Shown here: positions 49,255-56,751 of the stretch, piece after piece
Numbering within the stretch: position 1 is the first letter of the stretch
Layout of the letters: every line of letters starts with the position of its first letter
Assembly: GCF_000717245.1 (NCBI RefSeq)
Contig: NZ_JNYQ01000002.1
Span: 310,001-374,000 of the forward strand
DNA: 64,000 nt
Direction of reading: 5' to 3'
Source of the DNA: Kitasatospora papulosa
GTDB lineage: Bacteria > Actinomycetota > Actinomycetes > Streptomycetales > Streptomycetaceae
Made by a program: the position numbers and the translations under genes
The notes under the pieces: generated by a model
Told to the model about the DNA's origin: nothing
Seen by the model: only the letters and a program-made list of their open reading frames with translations
Databases searched by the model: none

Positions 49255-50522
49255 CCGACGAGCGTATGGCCAGTGCTGTCAGCGCTGCGCGTGGCCTCCT
49301 CGTCGCCGGCCCCGGCCCGGCGCTGTCCGGGCAGCCGGATCCTGCCCGCCGTCCGGCTGAACAGGCGCTGGCGGCCGAGCGACACCCTGCGTCCCAGCCA
49401 GAGCAGGAAGACCGTCGGCAGGAAGACCGCGTCCGCGGCGATCATCGCCATGGAGAAGAAGGGCAGACCCAGCAGGACCGCGATCCCGGCGTGCTCACCG
49501 ATCATGAGGACCAGCAGGACGTTCTTGACCCGCCGGTTGAACAGCGTGAAAGGGAACGCGACCTGCACGATGACCGTGGCGTAGGTCAGCACCATGACGG
49601 CGAGAGCACTGGATGCGACCAGGCCGGAGAGCCCGGGCCACGGAGCGAAGTAGTCCAGCTTGAGCGGGTAGTAGATCGCGGTGCCGTCCTGCCAGCGCGA
49701 GCCCTGGATCTTGTACCAGCCGGCCGTCGCGTAGATCAGGCACACCTCGGCCATGATCACCAGAAGAGCCGCATTGTGGGCGAGGTTGGCCAGCACGTCG
49801 AACAGTGCGCGCAGCTCATGGCCAGGTGCGTAGCGGCCGAGCGCCCACCATGCACCGTTCCCCAGCCACAGCAGCCACAGCAGGGTCGGCAGCCACCAGG
49901 TGCCGCCGAATCCCCCCAGGAACGAGGCAGGCACGAGAACACAACCGAGCACCGCCCACAGGACGACACCCGTGACATCACGGGCCGGGCGGCCGTCTCC
50001 GGTGGAACGGGCAGCCTCGTCGGCCTGTCGGCGCGCGTCCAGGGACCAGACCCGCGCGCAGCGCGTCAGGACCAGGTAGAGCGCCATCAGGTGGATGACG
50101 TTGTCACCGCCGTCGCCCATGAAGATGCTGCGGTTCTGCAGGGAGAGCACGCCGGCCATGAACAGGACGGACGTCGCGCGGGTCCGCCAGCCGACCGTGA
50201 GCAGCGCGGCGGACACCAGCGTGAGCACGTAGACGGTCTCGAACCAGATCGTGCTGTCCGACCACATCAGAGCGGTGAACGCATCGTTGTTGCTGATGAG
50301 CCGACGGGCCATGCCCCAGCTCCACGGCCCGTCGGGCCCGTACAGCTCATGGCGGTGGGGCCACTCACGCAGCAGGAACAGCAGACAGGTGACGGAGACG
50401 CCGATCCGGACGACGGCGCTCTGGTAGGCGCCGAGGGGCGAAGCCGTCACGCGCTGGAGGGCTCGGGCGAGCGAGCGGCCCACGGTTCCGGCGGTCTCAC
50501 GAAGCGGGGCCGGGGAGCTCAT
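49251..50522 (-). CDS. HTTM domain membrane protein (vitamin K gamma-carboxylase-like, SdpB-like)
   Basis: A 423-residue polytopic protein with several TM segments (SAVVRIGVSVTCLLFLLREWP, TVYVLTLVSAALLTVGW, VVLWAVLGCVLVPASFLGG, ALLVIMAEVCLIYATAGWYKI). It has HTTM features: an N-terminal RIG...LLFL helix, FMGDGGDNVIHLMALYLVL, and YATAGWYKIQGSRWQDGTAIYYPL. HTTM proteins include vitamin K-dependent gamma-carboxylase and B. subtilis SdpB, which helps mature the SDP toxin. The ATG overlaps the DUF5819 stop (ATGA). The pairing with a DUF5819 protein resembles SdpA/SdpB; the function here is unknown. Confidence 0.85.
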   Translation of the reverse strand: MSSPAPLRETAGTVGRSLARALQRVTASPLGAYQSAVVRIGVSVTCLLFLLREWPHRHELYGPDGPWSWGMARRLISNNDAFTALMWSDSTIWFETVYVLTLVSAALLTVGWRTRATSVLFMAGVLSLQNRSIFMGDGGDNVIHLMALYLVLTRCARVWSLDARRQADEAARSTGDGRPARDVTGVVLWAVLGCVLVPASFLGGFGGTWWLPTLLWLLWLGNGAWWALGRYAPGHELRALFDVLANLAHNAALLVIMAEVCLIYATAGWYKIQGSRWQDGTAIYYPLKLDYFAPWPGLSGLVASSALAVMVLTYATVIVQVAFPFTLFNRRVKNVLLVLMIGEHAGIAVLLGLPFFSMAMIAADAVFLPTVFLLWLGRRVSLGRQRLFSRTAGRIRLPGQRRAGAGDEEATRSADSTGHTLVG

Positions 50523-51460
50523 TCGCCTGCCTCCACGGCCTGCGGGGACGTCGCGGCCTGCGGGGACCGACCCGTCGCGTCGGTCTTGGGAAGATCGGCC
50601 GGAGAGACGTTCCACCACGGCAGTTCCCTGTACTCCGTCTTGGTACTGATCTTCTCGGCGCTCCACGACGGGACCCCGACGTGGCGTACGGCTGACCGCA
50701 CCTGGATGCGTTCGACCGCGCCGCCGTAACCGTGCTCGGCAAGGCGAAGCATCACGATGCGGCGGATGTAGCGCTCGGACAGCTCGCCGCGCAGACCGGT
50801 GGAGCGGTTCTCGCTGTCGTGCGACCCGGTGTAGAAGTCCCAGGCGCGGCGCAGTTCGTTCTGGTCGACGTGGCTGGGGAGGACGTTGCCACGTATCGCC
50901 TCGCCGTCTTCACGCGAGAGATTGATCCAGCGGGTGACGCTGTTGCTGTCGGCGCCGTCGTTGGCCAGCTCGGCCCGTACGTGCACGGAGACGTTCTGCT
51001 GGAGCGGATTGGGAGCGAACAGCTTCCAGTTCTGCTCGAACTCGGGATAGACCCAGTCGTCGACCACCTCGCCGTGCTGCTTCGTCAGCGTGTTGGACGG
51101 CGCGACATGCAGAAAGATCATGGCTATGTGTGCGCAGGCCACCACGCCTATGAGCGACAGGGCGATCGCCGCGACGATCTGGTACGGCAACGAAAGCGCG
51201 GCCAGACCGGCACCCCGGCGCCTCTCCGCGGGGCCAGGGGCGACGGACGAGGCCGGCGACGGTCCGGACGCGTCCGTGGCAGGGGACGGGGCCGCGTCGG
51301 CCTCCAGGCTCCCCGCTGGTGCGGTCTCCGCGTCCTGGTCCGGCTTCGGGTGCTCCGGCTCCGGGTGATCCGGCCTCGAGTCCGACTTCGGGTGATCCGT
51401 CACGCCGGGCCAGGCGAGCTTTTTCTCGTCGCCGGTGCCCCCACCGTGGTCCGCGTCCAT
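50519..51460 (-). CDS. DUF5819 family single-pass membrane protein (SdpA-like context)
   Basis: A 313-residue protein. A disordered N-terminus of about 75 residues rich in Asp/Pro/Ala is followed by a TM segment (YQIVAAIALSLIGVVACAHI, LFLHVAP-type end). The external or cytosolic domain has WVYPEFEQNWKLFAPNPLQQ, RWINLSREDGEAIRG and RYIRRIVMLRLAEHGYGG. The QNWKLFAPNP motif is typical of DUF5819 and resembles the corresponding region of SdpA. It is first in the operon with the HTTM and methyltransferase genes. Start ATG at 51460 (GGGGCGGG nearby) is preferred over a GTG at 51487 that has no Shine-Dalgarno. Confidence 0.8.
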   Translation of the reverse strand: MDADHGGGTGDEKKLAWPGVTDHPKSDSRPDHPEPEHPKPDQDAETAPAGSLEADAAPSPATDASGPSPASSVAPGPAERRRGAGLAALSLPYQIVAAIALSLIGVVACAHIAMIFLHVAPSNTLTKQHGEVVDDWVYPEFEQNWKLFAPNPLQQNVSVHVRAELANDGADSNSVTRWINLSREDGEAIRGNVLPSHVDQNELRRAWDFYTGSHDSENRSTGLRGELSERYIRRIVMLRLAEHGYGGAVERIQVRSAVRHVGVPSWSAEKISTKTEYRELPWWNVSPADLPKTDATGRSPQAATSPQAVEAGE

Positions 51461-51491
51461 CCCGCCCCGATCGCCGTCGATCACCACTCAG

Positions 51492-51500
51492 TTATCCACA
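51492..51500 (+). promoter_or_regulatory. DnaA box upstream of the DUF5819 gene
   Basis: TTATCCACA, the classical R1-type DnaA box, in the divergent gap between the DUF5819 operon and paaA. Confidence 0.5.
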
Positions 51501-51545
51501 GGGTTGACACCCTACGGGCCCCCGACCCACCATTGAAGCCAAGGA

Positions 51546-51559
51546 ACCGAACGATCGGT
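51546..51559. promoter_or_regulatory. PaaR-like operator in the paaA leader
   Basis: ACCGAACGATCGGT fits ACCGNNCGNNCGGT. The 18 bases 51545-51562 are the exact reverse complement of the site near paaN. It is 16 bases upstream of the paaA ATG, so bound repressor would block transcription or early elongation of paaABCDE. Confidence 0.8.
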
Positions 51560-51575
51560 CGGTAGGGAGCCCGGG

Positions 51576-52595
51576 ATGGCGGCAGTGACTGCGGACCAGA
51601 AGACGCAGGGGACAGCGGACACGGCGGATGCGGAGCATCTGGCCGCTTTCGACGCCGCGGTGGCGGCCGACGACCGGATCGAGCCGCGGGACTGGATGCC
51701 CGAGGCGTACCGGGCCTCGCTGGTCCGCCAGATGGCCCAGCACGCCCACTCCGAGATCATCGGCATGCAGCCGGAGGCCAACTGGATCTCGCGGGCTCCC
51801 TCGCTGCGACGCAAGGCCATCCTGATGGCGAAGGTGCAGGACGAGGCGGGGCACGGCCTCTATCTGTACAGCGCGGCCGAGACGCTGGGCACCAGCCGCG
51901 AGGAACTGCTCGACAAGCTGCACGCCGGCAGGCAGCGCTATTCCTCGATCTTCAACTACCCCACGCTGACCTGGGCGGACGTCGGTGCCATCGGCTGGTT
52001 GGTGGACGGTGCCGCGATCACCAACCAGGTCCCCCTCTGCCGCTGCTCCTACGGCCCGTACGCCCGCGCGATGATCCGGATCTGCAAGGAGGAGTCCTTC
52101 CACCAGCGCCAGGGGTACGAGTTGCTGCTCGCCCTCAGCCGCGGGACCTCCGCCCAGCACGAGATGGCGCAGGACGCGGTGAACCGCTGGTGGTGGCCTT
52201 CCCTGATGATGTTCGGTCCGCCCGACGACTCCTCGGCGCACTCGGCACAGTCGATGGCCTGGAAGATCAAGCGGCACTCCAACGACGAGCTGCGTCGGCG
52301 CTTCGTGGACATCTGCGTCCCGCAGGCGGAGGCGCTGGGGCTCACTCTCCCCGACCCCGACATCCGCTGGAACGAGGACCTGGGCCAGCACGACTACGGA
52401 GCGATCGACTGGACGGAGTTCCAGGAGGTCCTCAAGGGCAACGGCCCCTGCAACGAACAACGGCTCGCCCAGCGGCGCATGGCCCACGAAGAGGGCGCCT
52501 GGGTCCGCGACGCGGCGGCGGCCTACGCAGACAAGCACGCGGCACGGCCCGGTACAGCCGGAGCGGCCGCCCAGCACGTGGAGGCGACCGCATGA
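51576..52595 (+). CDS. paaA: 1,2-phenylacetyl-CoA epoxidase, catalytic subunit
   Basis: A 339-residue ferritin-like di-iron subunit of the PaaABCE multicomponent monooxygenase, which epoxidises the ring of phenylacetyl-CoA. Iron ligands lie in the paired helices around HSEIIGMQ, KVQDEAGHGLYLY (E-x2-H) and RICKEESFHQRQGYEL (E-E-x2-H). GGGAG precedes the ATG. It is first gene of paaABCDE, and its TGA overlaps the paaB ATG (ATGA). It carries an upstream PaaR-like operator. Length and sequence are typical. Confidence 0.95.
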   Translation: MAAVTADQKTQGTADTADAEHLAAFDAAVAADDRIEPRDWMPEAYRASLVRQMAQHAHSEIIGMQPEANWISRAPSLRRKAILMAKVQDEAGHGLYLYSAAETLGTSREELLDKLHAGRQRYSSIFNYPTLTWADVGAIGWLVDGAAITNQVPLCRCSYGPYARAMIRICKEESFHQRQGYELLLALSRGTSAQHEMAQDAVNRWWWPSLMMFGPPDDSSAHSAQSMAWKIKRHSNDELRRRFVDICVPQAEALGLTLPDPDIRWNEDLGQHDYGAIDWTEFQEVLKGNGPCNEQRLAQRRMAHEEGAWVRDAAAAYADKHAARPGTAGAAAQHVEATA

Positions 52596-52882
52596 GCAGC
52601 TCGACCGACTGGCCGCTGTGGGAAGTGTTCGTGCGCTCCCGGCGCGGGCTGTCCCACACCCACGCGGGCAGCCTGCACGCCCCGGACGCCGAGATGGCCC
52701 TGCGTAACGCCCGGGACCTGTACACACGCCGGTCGGAAGGGGTCTCCCTCTGGGTGGTTCCCTCGACGGCGATCACCGCCTCATCACCGGACGAGAAGGA
52801 CTCGTTCTTCGAACCTGCGGGGGACAAGCCCTACCGTCACCCGACGTTCTACGAGATCCCGGACGGGGTGAAGCACCTGTGA
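52592..52882 (+). CDS. paaB: 1,2-phenylacetyl-CoA epoxidase subunit B
   Basis: A 96-residue structural subunit. WPLWEVFVRSRRGLSHTHAGSLHAPDAEMALRNARDLYTRR is the PaaB signature region (shown here only as its key parts WEVFVR, SLHAPD, ALRNARDLYTRR). It bridges PaaAC dimers in the complex. The ATG overlaps the paaA stop and the TGA overlaps the paaC GTG, so all are translationally coupled. Confidence 0.93.
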   Translation: MSSSTDWPLWEVFVRSRRGLSHTHAGSLHAPDAEMALRNARDLYTRRSEGVSLWVVPSTAITASSPDEKDSFFEPAGDKPYRHPTFYEIPDGVKHL

Positions 52883-53580
52883 CCGCGGCTCTCGCCCTCG
52901 GCGACGACGCGCTGGTGCTCTCGCACCGGCTGGGGGAGTGGGCGGGTCATGCTCCCGTGCTGGAGGAGGAGGTGGCCCTCGCCAACATCGCGCTCGACCT
53001 GCTGGGACAGGCCAGGATGCTGCTGTCGTTCGTCGGGGACGAGGATCAGCTGGCCTACCTCCGTGAGGAGCGGGCCTTCCGCAACGTCCAGCTGGTGGAG
53101 CAGCCGAACGGCGACTTCGCCCACACCATCGCCCGCCAGCTCTACTTCTCCGTCTACCAGCACCTGCTCTACGAGAAGCTGGCCGCGGGCCAGGGCGAGT
53201 TCGCCGATCTCGCGGCCAAAGCCGTCAAAGAGGTCGCCTACCACCGGGACCACGCGGAGCAGTGGGTTCTGCGACTGGGTGACGGCACCGCGGAAAGCCA
53301 CGAGCGCATGCAGCGCGCACTCGATGCCCTGTGGCGGTTCACCGGCGAGCTGTTCGAGCCGGTCGAGGGCGTGGACGTGGACCGGCATGCTCTGCGCGAC
53401 GGCTGGCTGGCCGCCGTCACCTCCGTGGTGGAGCGCGCCACCCTGACCCTCCCGTCGGGCCCGCAGTCCGGGGCCTGGGCGGCCGGAGCGGGCCGCCAGG
53501 GCCTGCACACCGAGTCGTTCGGTCGGATGCTCGCCGAGATGCAGCACCTGCATCGCAGCCACCCGGGGGCGTCATGGTGA
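52879..53580 (+). CDS. paaC: 1,2-phenylacetyl-CoA epoxidase subunit C
   Basis: A 233-residue ferritin-like subunit that stabilises PaaA without binding iron itself. Signature helices are LSHRLGEWAGHAPVLEEEVAL, NIALDLLGQARMLL, and VAYHRDHAEQWVLRLGDGT. It starts with GTG inside the paaB stop (GTGA). Its 3' end overlaps paaD by 7 bases. Confidence 0.93.
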   Translation: MTAALALGDDALVLSHRLGEWAGHAPVLEEEVALANIALDLLGQARMLLSFVGDEDQLAYLREERAFRNVQLVEQPNGDFAHTIARQLYFSVYQHLLYEKLAAGQGEFADLAAKAVKEVAYHRDHAEQWVLRLGDGTAESHERMQRALDALWRFTGELFEPVEGVDVDRHALRDGWLAAVTSVVERATLTLPSGPQSGAWAAGAGRQGLHTESFGRMLAEMQHLHRSHPGASW

Positions 53581-54074
53581 CCACGGAGACCCCGCTGGAG
53601 GCAGAGCTCCACCGGCTGGCCGGCTCCGTCCCTGATCCCGAGTTGCCGGTCCTCACCCTGGACGAGCTCGGCGTGCTGCGCGGGGTACGGGTGGACGGAG
53701 CCGACAAGGTCACGGTGCAGCTCACCCCGACGTACACCGGCTGCCCGGCCATAGAGGCCATGTCCGCCGACATCGAGCGTGTGCTGCGCGACCACGGCGT
53801 CGCGGAGGTCTCCGTGGTCACGGTCCTCGCACCGGCATGGTCGACGGACGACATCAGTGACGAAGGGCGCCGCAAGCTCGCGGAGTTCGGCATAGCCCCG
53901 CCGCGTCCAGGTAGCGGACCGGGAGGGCCGGTGCCGCTGACGCTCGCGGTGCGCTGCCCTCACTGCGGTTCCACGGACACGGAGCTGCTGAGCAGGTTCT
54001 CCTCCACGGCGTGCAAGGCACTGCGTCGCTGCGTGGCGTGCCGCGAACCGTTCGATCACTTCAAGGAGTTGTAG
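53574..54074 (+). CDS. paaD: Phenylacetate-CoA oxygenase maturation protein PaaD (MIP18/DUF59 type)
   Basis: A 166-residue iron-sulfur assembly-type protein. A DUF59 domain (SVPDPELPVLTLDELGVLRG, VQLTPTYTGCPAIEAMSADI) is followed by a C-terminal zinc or Fe-S binding tail with paired Cys (RCPHCGST, TACKALRRCVACREPFDHF). It is thought to assist Fe-S or di-iron maturation of the epoxidase or its reductase. ATG at 53574, or GTG at 53577 with a GTGA overlap; both fit. It ends one base before paaE. Confidence 0.9.
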   Translation: MVTTETPLEAELHRLAGSVPDPELPVLTLDELGVLRGVRVDGADKVTVQLTPTYTGCPAIEAMSADIERVLRDHGVAEVSVVTVLAPAWSTDDISDEGRRKLAEFGIAPPRPGSGPGGPVPLTLAVRCPHCGSTDTELLSRFSSTACKALRRCVACREPFDHFKEL

Positions 54075-55136
54075 ATGTTCCATCTGCTCCGGGTCAGCGC
54101 GATCGAACGGATCACTGACGACGCGGTGGCTGTCACCCTGTCGGTGCCGCCCGAACTTCGCGAGACCTTTCGCCACACACCCGGCCAGCACCTGAATGTG
54201 CGCTACCGCGTCGACGGCGAGGAGATCCGGCGCTCGTACTCGATCTGCGCTCCTGCCGCGGAGCAGCCGCACGACCCCGTGCTGCGGGTGGGTATCCGCA
54301 TGGTCGACGGCGGCACGTTCTCTACGTACGCCCTCAAGGAATTGGCCGTCGGGGACCTGGTGGAGGCGATGGCACCCACGGGCCGTTTCGTCCTCGATCC
54401 ACGCCCGGGCCATTACGCGGCGATCGTCGGCGGCAGTGGCATCACACCGGTGCTGTCGATGGCCGCCACGCTGCTGGCGCGGGAACCCATGGCGCGCTTC
54501 TGTCTGATCCGCAGCGACCGGACGGCCGCGTCGACGATGTTCCTCGACGAGGTGGCTGACCTCAAGGACCGCTATCCGGACCGTTTCCAGCTGGTGACCG
54601 CACTCTCCCGTGAGGAACAAGCAGCCGGCCTCACCTCGGGCCGACTGGACCGCGAGCGGCTCACCGAACTGCTGCCCGCCCTGTTGTCGGTGCCCGATGT
54701 GGACGGCTGGTTCCTATGCGGGCCACTCGGCCTGGTCCGGGAGGCGGAAGGTGCGCTGCGCGCACTCGGCGCCGACCGGACGCGCGTGCACCAGGAGATC
54801 TTCCACGTGGCAGAGGAGGGGGAGGCTCCGTCTGCGGTACCCAGGGTGTCCTCACCGTCGGAGAGCAGACTGACGGCGACGCTGGACGGCCGTTCGGGAA
54901 GCTGGCCGGTGGAAGACGGCGAATCGTTGCTGGACACCATGCTGCGAAGCCGCTCGGACGCCCCGTACGCCTGCAAGGGAGGTGTGTGCGGGACCTGCAG
55001 GGCCTTTCTGGTCTCAGGCGAAGTGCACATGGATCGCAACTTCGCCTTGGAGCCGGAGGAGACCGGTGCCGGTTTCGTGCTCGCCTGCCAGTCGCACCCG
55101 GTCACGCCAGAGGTCGAGCTCGACTTCGACCGCTGA
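54075..55136 (+). CDS. paaE: 1,2-phenylacetyl-CoA epoxidase reductase subunit
   Basis: A 353-residue flavin/iron-sulfur reductase that passes electrons from NADPH to PaaA. It has a ferredoxin-reductase FAD domain (RRSYSICAPAAEQ), an NAD(P)H domain (AIVGGSGITPVLSMAATLL, WFLCGPLGLV), and a C-terminal plant-type 2Fe-2S ferredoxin with CKGGVCGTC and a distal Cys in VLACQSHP. The ATG immediately follows the paaD TAG (TAGATG). It is last gene of the operon, followed by a hairpin. Confidence 0.95.
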   Translation: MFHLLRVSAIERITDDAVAVTLSVPPELRETFRHTPGQHLNVRYRVDGEEIRRSYSICAPAAEQPHDPVLRVGIRMVDGGTFSTYALKELAVGDLVEAMAPTGRFVLDPRPGHYAAIVGGSGITPVLSMAATLLAREPMARFCLIRSDRTAASTMFLDEVADLKDRYPDRFQLVTALSREEQAAGLTSGRLDRERLTELLPALLSVPDVDGWFLCGPLGLVREAEGALRALGADRTRVHQEIFHVAEEGEAPSAVPRVSSPSESRLTATLDGRSGSWPVEDGESLLDTMLRSRSDAPYACKGGVCGTCRAFLVSGEVHMDRNFALEPEETGAGFVLACQSHPVTPEVELDFDR

Positions 55137-55181
55137 CGTCCGGAAGGCCTTCCGCGCAGGTGTCCCCCTGCCGCCCTGAGC

Positions 55182-55207
55182 GTGCGGGCACCCACCGGTG
55201 CCCGCAC
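55182..55207. terminator. Terminator after paaABCDE
   Basis: A perfect 11-bp stem (GTGCGGGCACC / GGTGCCCGCAC) with a 4-base loop, between the paaE stop and the convergent rhodanese gene. A second palindrome CGGAAGGCCTTCCG lies at 55141-55154. Confidence 0.75.
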
Positions 55208-55289
55208 CCGCCCGCACGCCTCGGCCGCGCCACCGGCTCCCCTCAGAAGCCGGGAGCCGTCGGAGGCCGGGAACGAGGAGCGACAGCCG

Positions 55290-55634
55290 TCAGAGGACGA
55301 AAGCCGAGTTCCCGGAGTCCGCGACCATCGGGCGTCCGGCGCCGTCCCAGGCCAGCATGCCGCCGTCGATGTTCACCGCGTCGATGCCCTGCTGCACCAG
55401 GTACTGGGTGACCTGGGCGGACCTACCTCCGACGCGGCACATCACGTGGACGCGCCGACCGTCGCCCGCCGCCTCGGTCAGCTCGCCGAAACGGCCCACG
55501 AAGTCACTCATGGGGATGTGCAGCGCGTCCTCGACATGACCTGCGGCCCACTCGTCGTCCTCGCGGACGTCCAGCACGAAGCCGTCGGACGGAACCGCCG
55601 CGACGTCCACCGAGGGCAGCGGAGCGAAATTCAT
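55290..55634 (-). CDS. Rhodanese-like single-domain protein
   Basis: A 114-residue sulfurtransferase-fold protein. It has VLDVREDDEWAAGHVEDALHIPM and an active-site loop with Cys (HVMCRVGGRSAQVTQYLVQQG). The loop CRVGGRS is typical of rhodanese-like proteins that carry persulfide. The ATG at 55634 has AGAAGG 6 bases upstream; an upstream in-frame ATG is less likely. It precedes no obvious sulfur pathway; the next gene on this strand is a J-domain-like protein. Confidence 0.88.
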   Translation of the reverse strand: MNFAPLPSVDVAAVPSDGFVLDVREDDEWAAGHVEDALHIPMSDFVGRFGELTEAAGDGRRVHVMCRVGGRSAQVTQYLVQQGIDAVNIDGGMLAWDGAGRPMVADSGNSAFVL

Positions 55635-55678
55635 GGGATGCCTTCTCTCGTACGTACGCGCCAGATTCATCCGGAACG

Positions 55679-56692
55679 CTACTGCACCAGCCCCGCCAGC
55701 TCGTTCTCCCGCTGGGCGACCTCCGCCAGAAGCTTCTCCCCGATGTCGTCCAGCAGCGCGTCGGGGTCGTCCGGAGCCATCCGCAACATCGAGCCGATCG
55801 CGCTCTCCTCCAACTCCTGGGCGAGAACCGTCAGCAGCTCCTTACGACGGCTCAGCCACTCCAGCCGCGCGTAGAGCTCCTCGCTCTCGCTCAGGCGCAG
55901 CTCGGGCGCCACGGGTCCCGCCGCCCACTCGGCGGCCAGCTCCTTCAGCGACGCCACGTCGCCACGCCCGTACGCCGCGTTCACACGCGCGATGAACTCG
56001 TCCCGCCGTGTCCGCTCCTTCTCGTCCGGTGCCAGATCCGGGTGTGCCTGACGGGCCAGTTCGCGATAGAGCTTGCGGGCCTCCTCGCCCGGCCTGACCC
56101 GCTTCGGCGGCCGGACGGGCTGGTCGGTGAGCATGGCCGAGGCCTCGGGAGAGAGCCCGTCCGAGTCCATCCAGCCGTGGAAGAGCTCATCGACACCGGG
56201 CATCGGCATGACGATGGCCCGCGCCTCCTGCGCCTTGCGCAGATCCTCGGGGTCACCGGACCTCGCCGCCCGAGCCTCCGCGATCTGCGCGTCCAGCTCG
56301 TCGAGGCGCGCGTACATCGGGCCGAGTTTCTGGTGATGCAACCGGGAGAAGTTCTCCACCTCGACCCGGAAGGACTCCACGGCGATCTCGAACTCGATCA
56401 ATGCCTGCTCGGCCACCCGGACAGCCTTGGCGAGCCGCTCCTCGGGCCGGGGAGCACCGCTCTCACCCGCTGCGGCACCGCCCGCCTCGCCGCCGCCGGC
56501 CAGGCGATCACCGGCGTCCCCACCTGTGGCGTCGTCGGAGGCGGAGGCCGCCTGCTGCGCGCCGTCCGGATTCGCCCGCAGGTCCTCCCCCTGCAACGCG
56601 TCCTGCGCGTGCTGCGGGTCGTCCTGCCGGTCCAGGTTCTGCGGGTCTTCGTCGTTCCGGGAGGTCGGCACCCCGGCGGCTTCGTGGGTCAC
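55679..56692 (-). CDS. J-domain-like protein of unknown function
   Basis: A 337-residue soluble protein. The first ~80 residues are Asp/Gln/Ala/Gly-rich and probably disordered. Then comes a coiled-coil-like helix (AVRVAEQALIEFEIAVESFRV ... LGPMYARLDELDAQIAEARAA). A J-domain-like segment follows (ARKLYRELARQAHPDLAPDE, with the HPD triplet, then RRDEFIARVNAAYGRGD), and finally a charged helical C-terminus (ARLEWLSRRKELLTVLAQEL). HPD is the motif by which J proteins stimulate DnaK, so a co-chaperone role is possible. The GTG at 56692 has GGACGG upstream. Confidence 0.7.
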   Translation of the reverse strand: MTHEAAGVPTSRNDEDPQNLDRQDDPQHAQDALQGEDLRANPDGAQQAASASDDATGGDAGDRLAGGGEAGGAAAGESGAPRPEERLAKAVRVAEQALIEFEIAVESFRVEVENFSRLHHQKLGPMYARLDELDAQIAEARAARSGDPEDLRKAQEARAIVMPMPGVDELFHGWMDSDGLSPEASAMLTDQPVRPPKRVRPGEEARKLYRELARQAHPDLAPDEKERTRRDEFIARVNAAYGRGDVASLKELAAEWAAGPVAPELRLSESEELYARLEWLSRRKELLTVLAQELEESAIGSMLRMAPDDPDALLDDIGEKLLAEVAQRENELAGLVQ

Positions 56693-56751
56693 CCGTCCAG
56701 CGTATGGCCACGGCAGGCACCACGAACACACGCGGTGGCCGCAGGGCCCGC

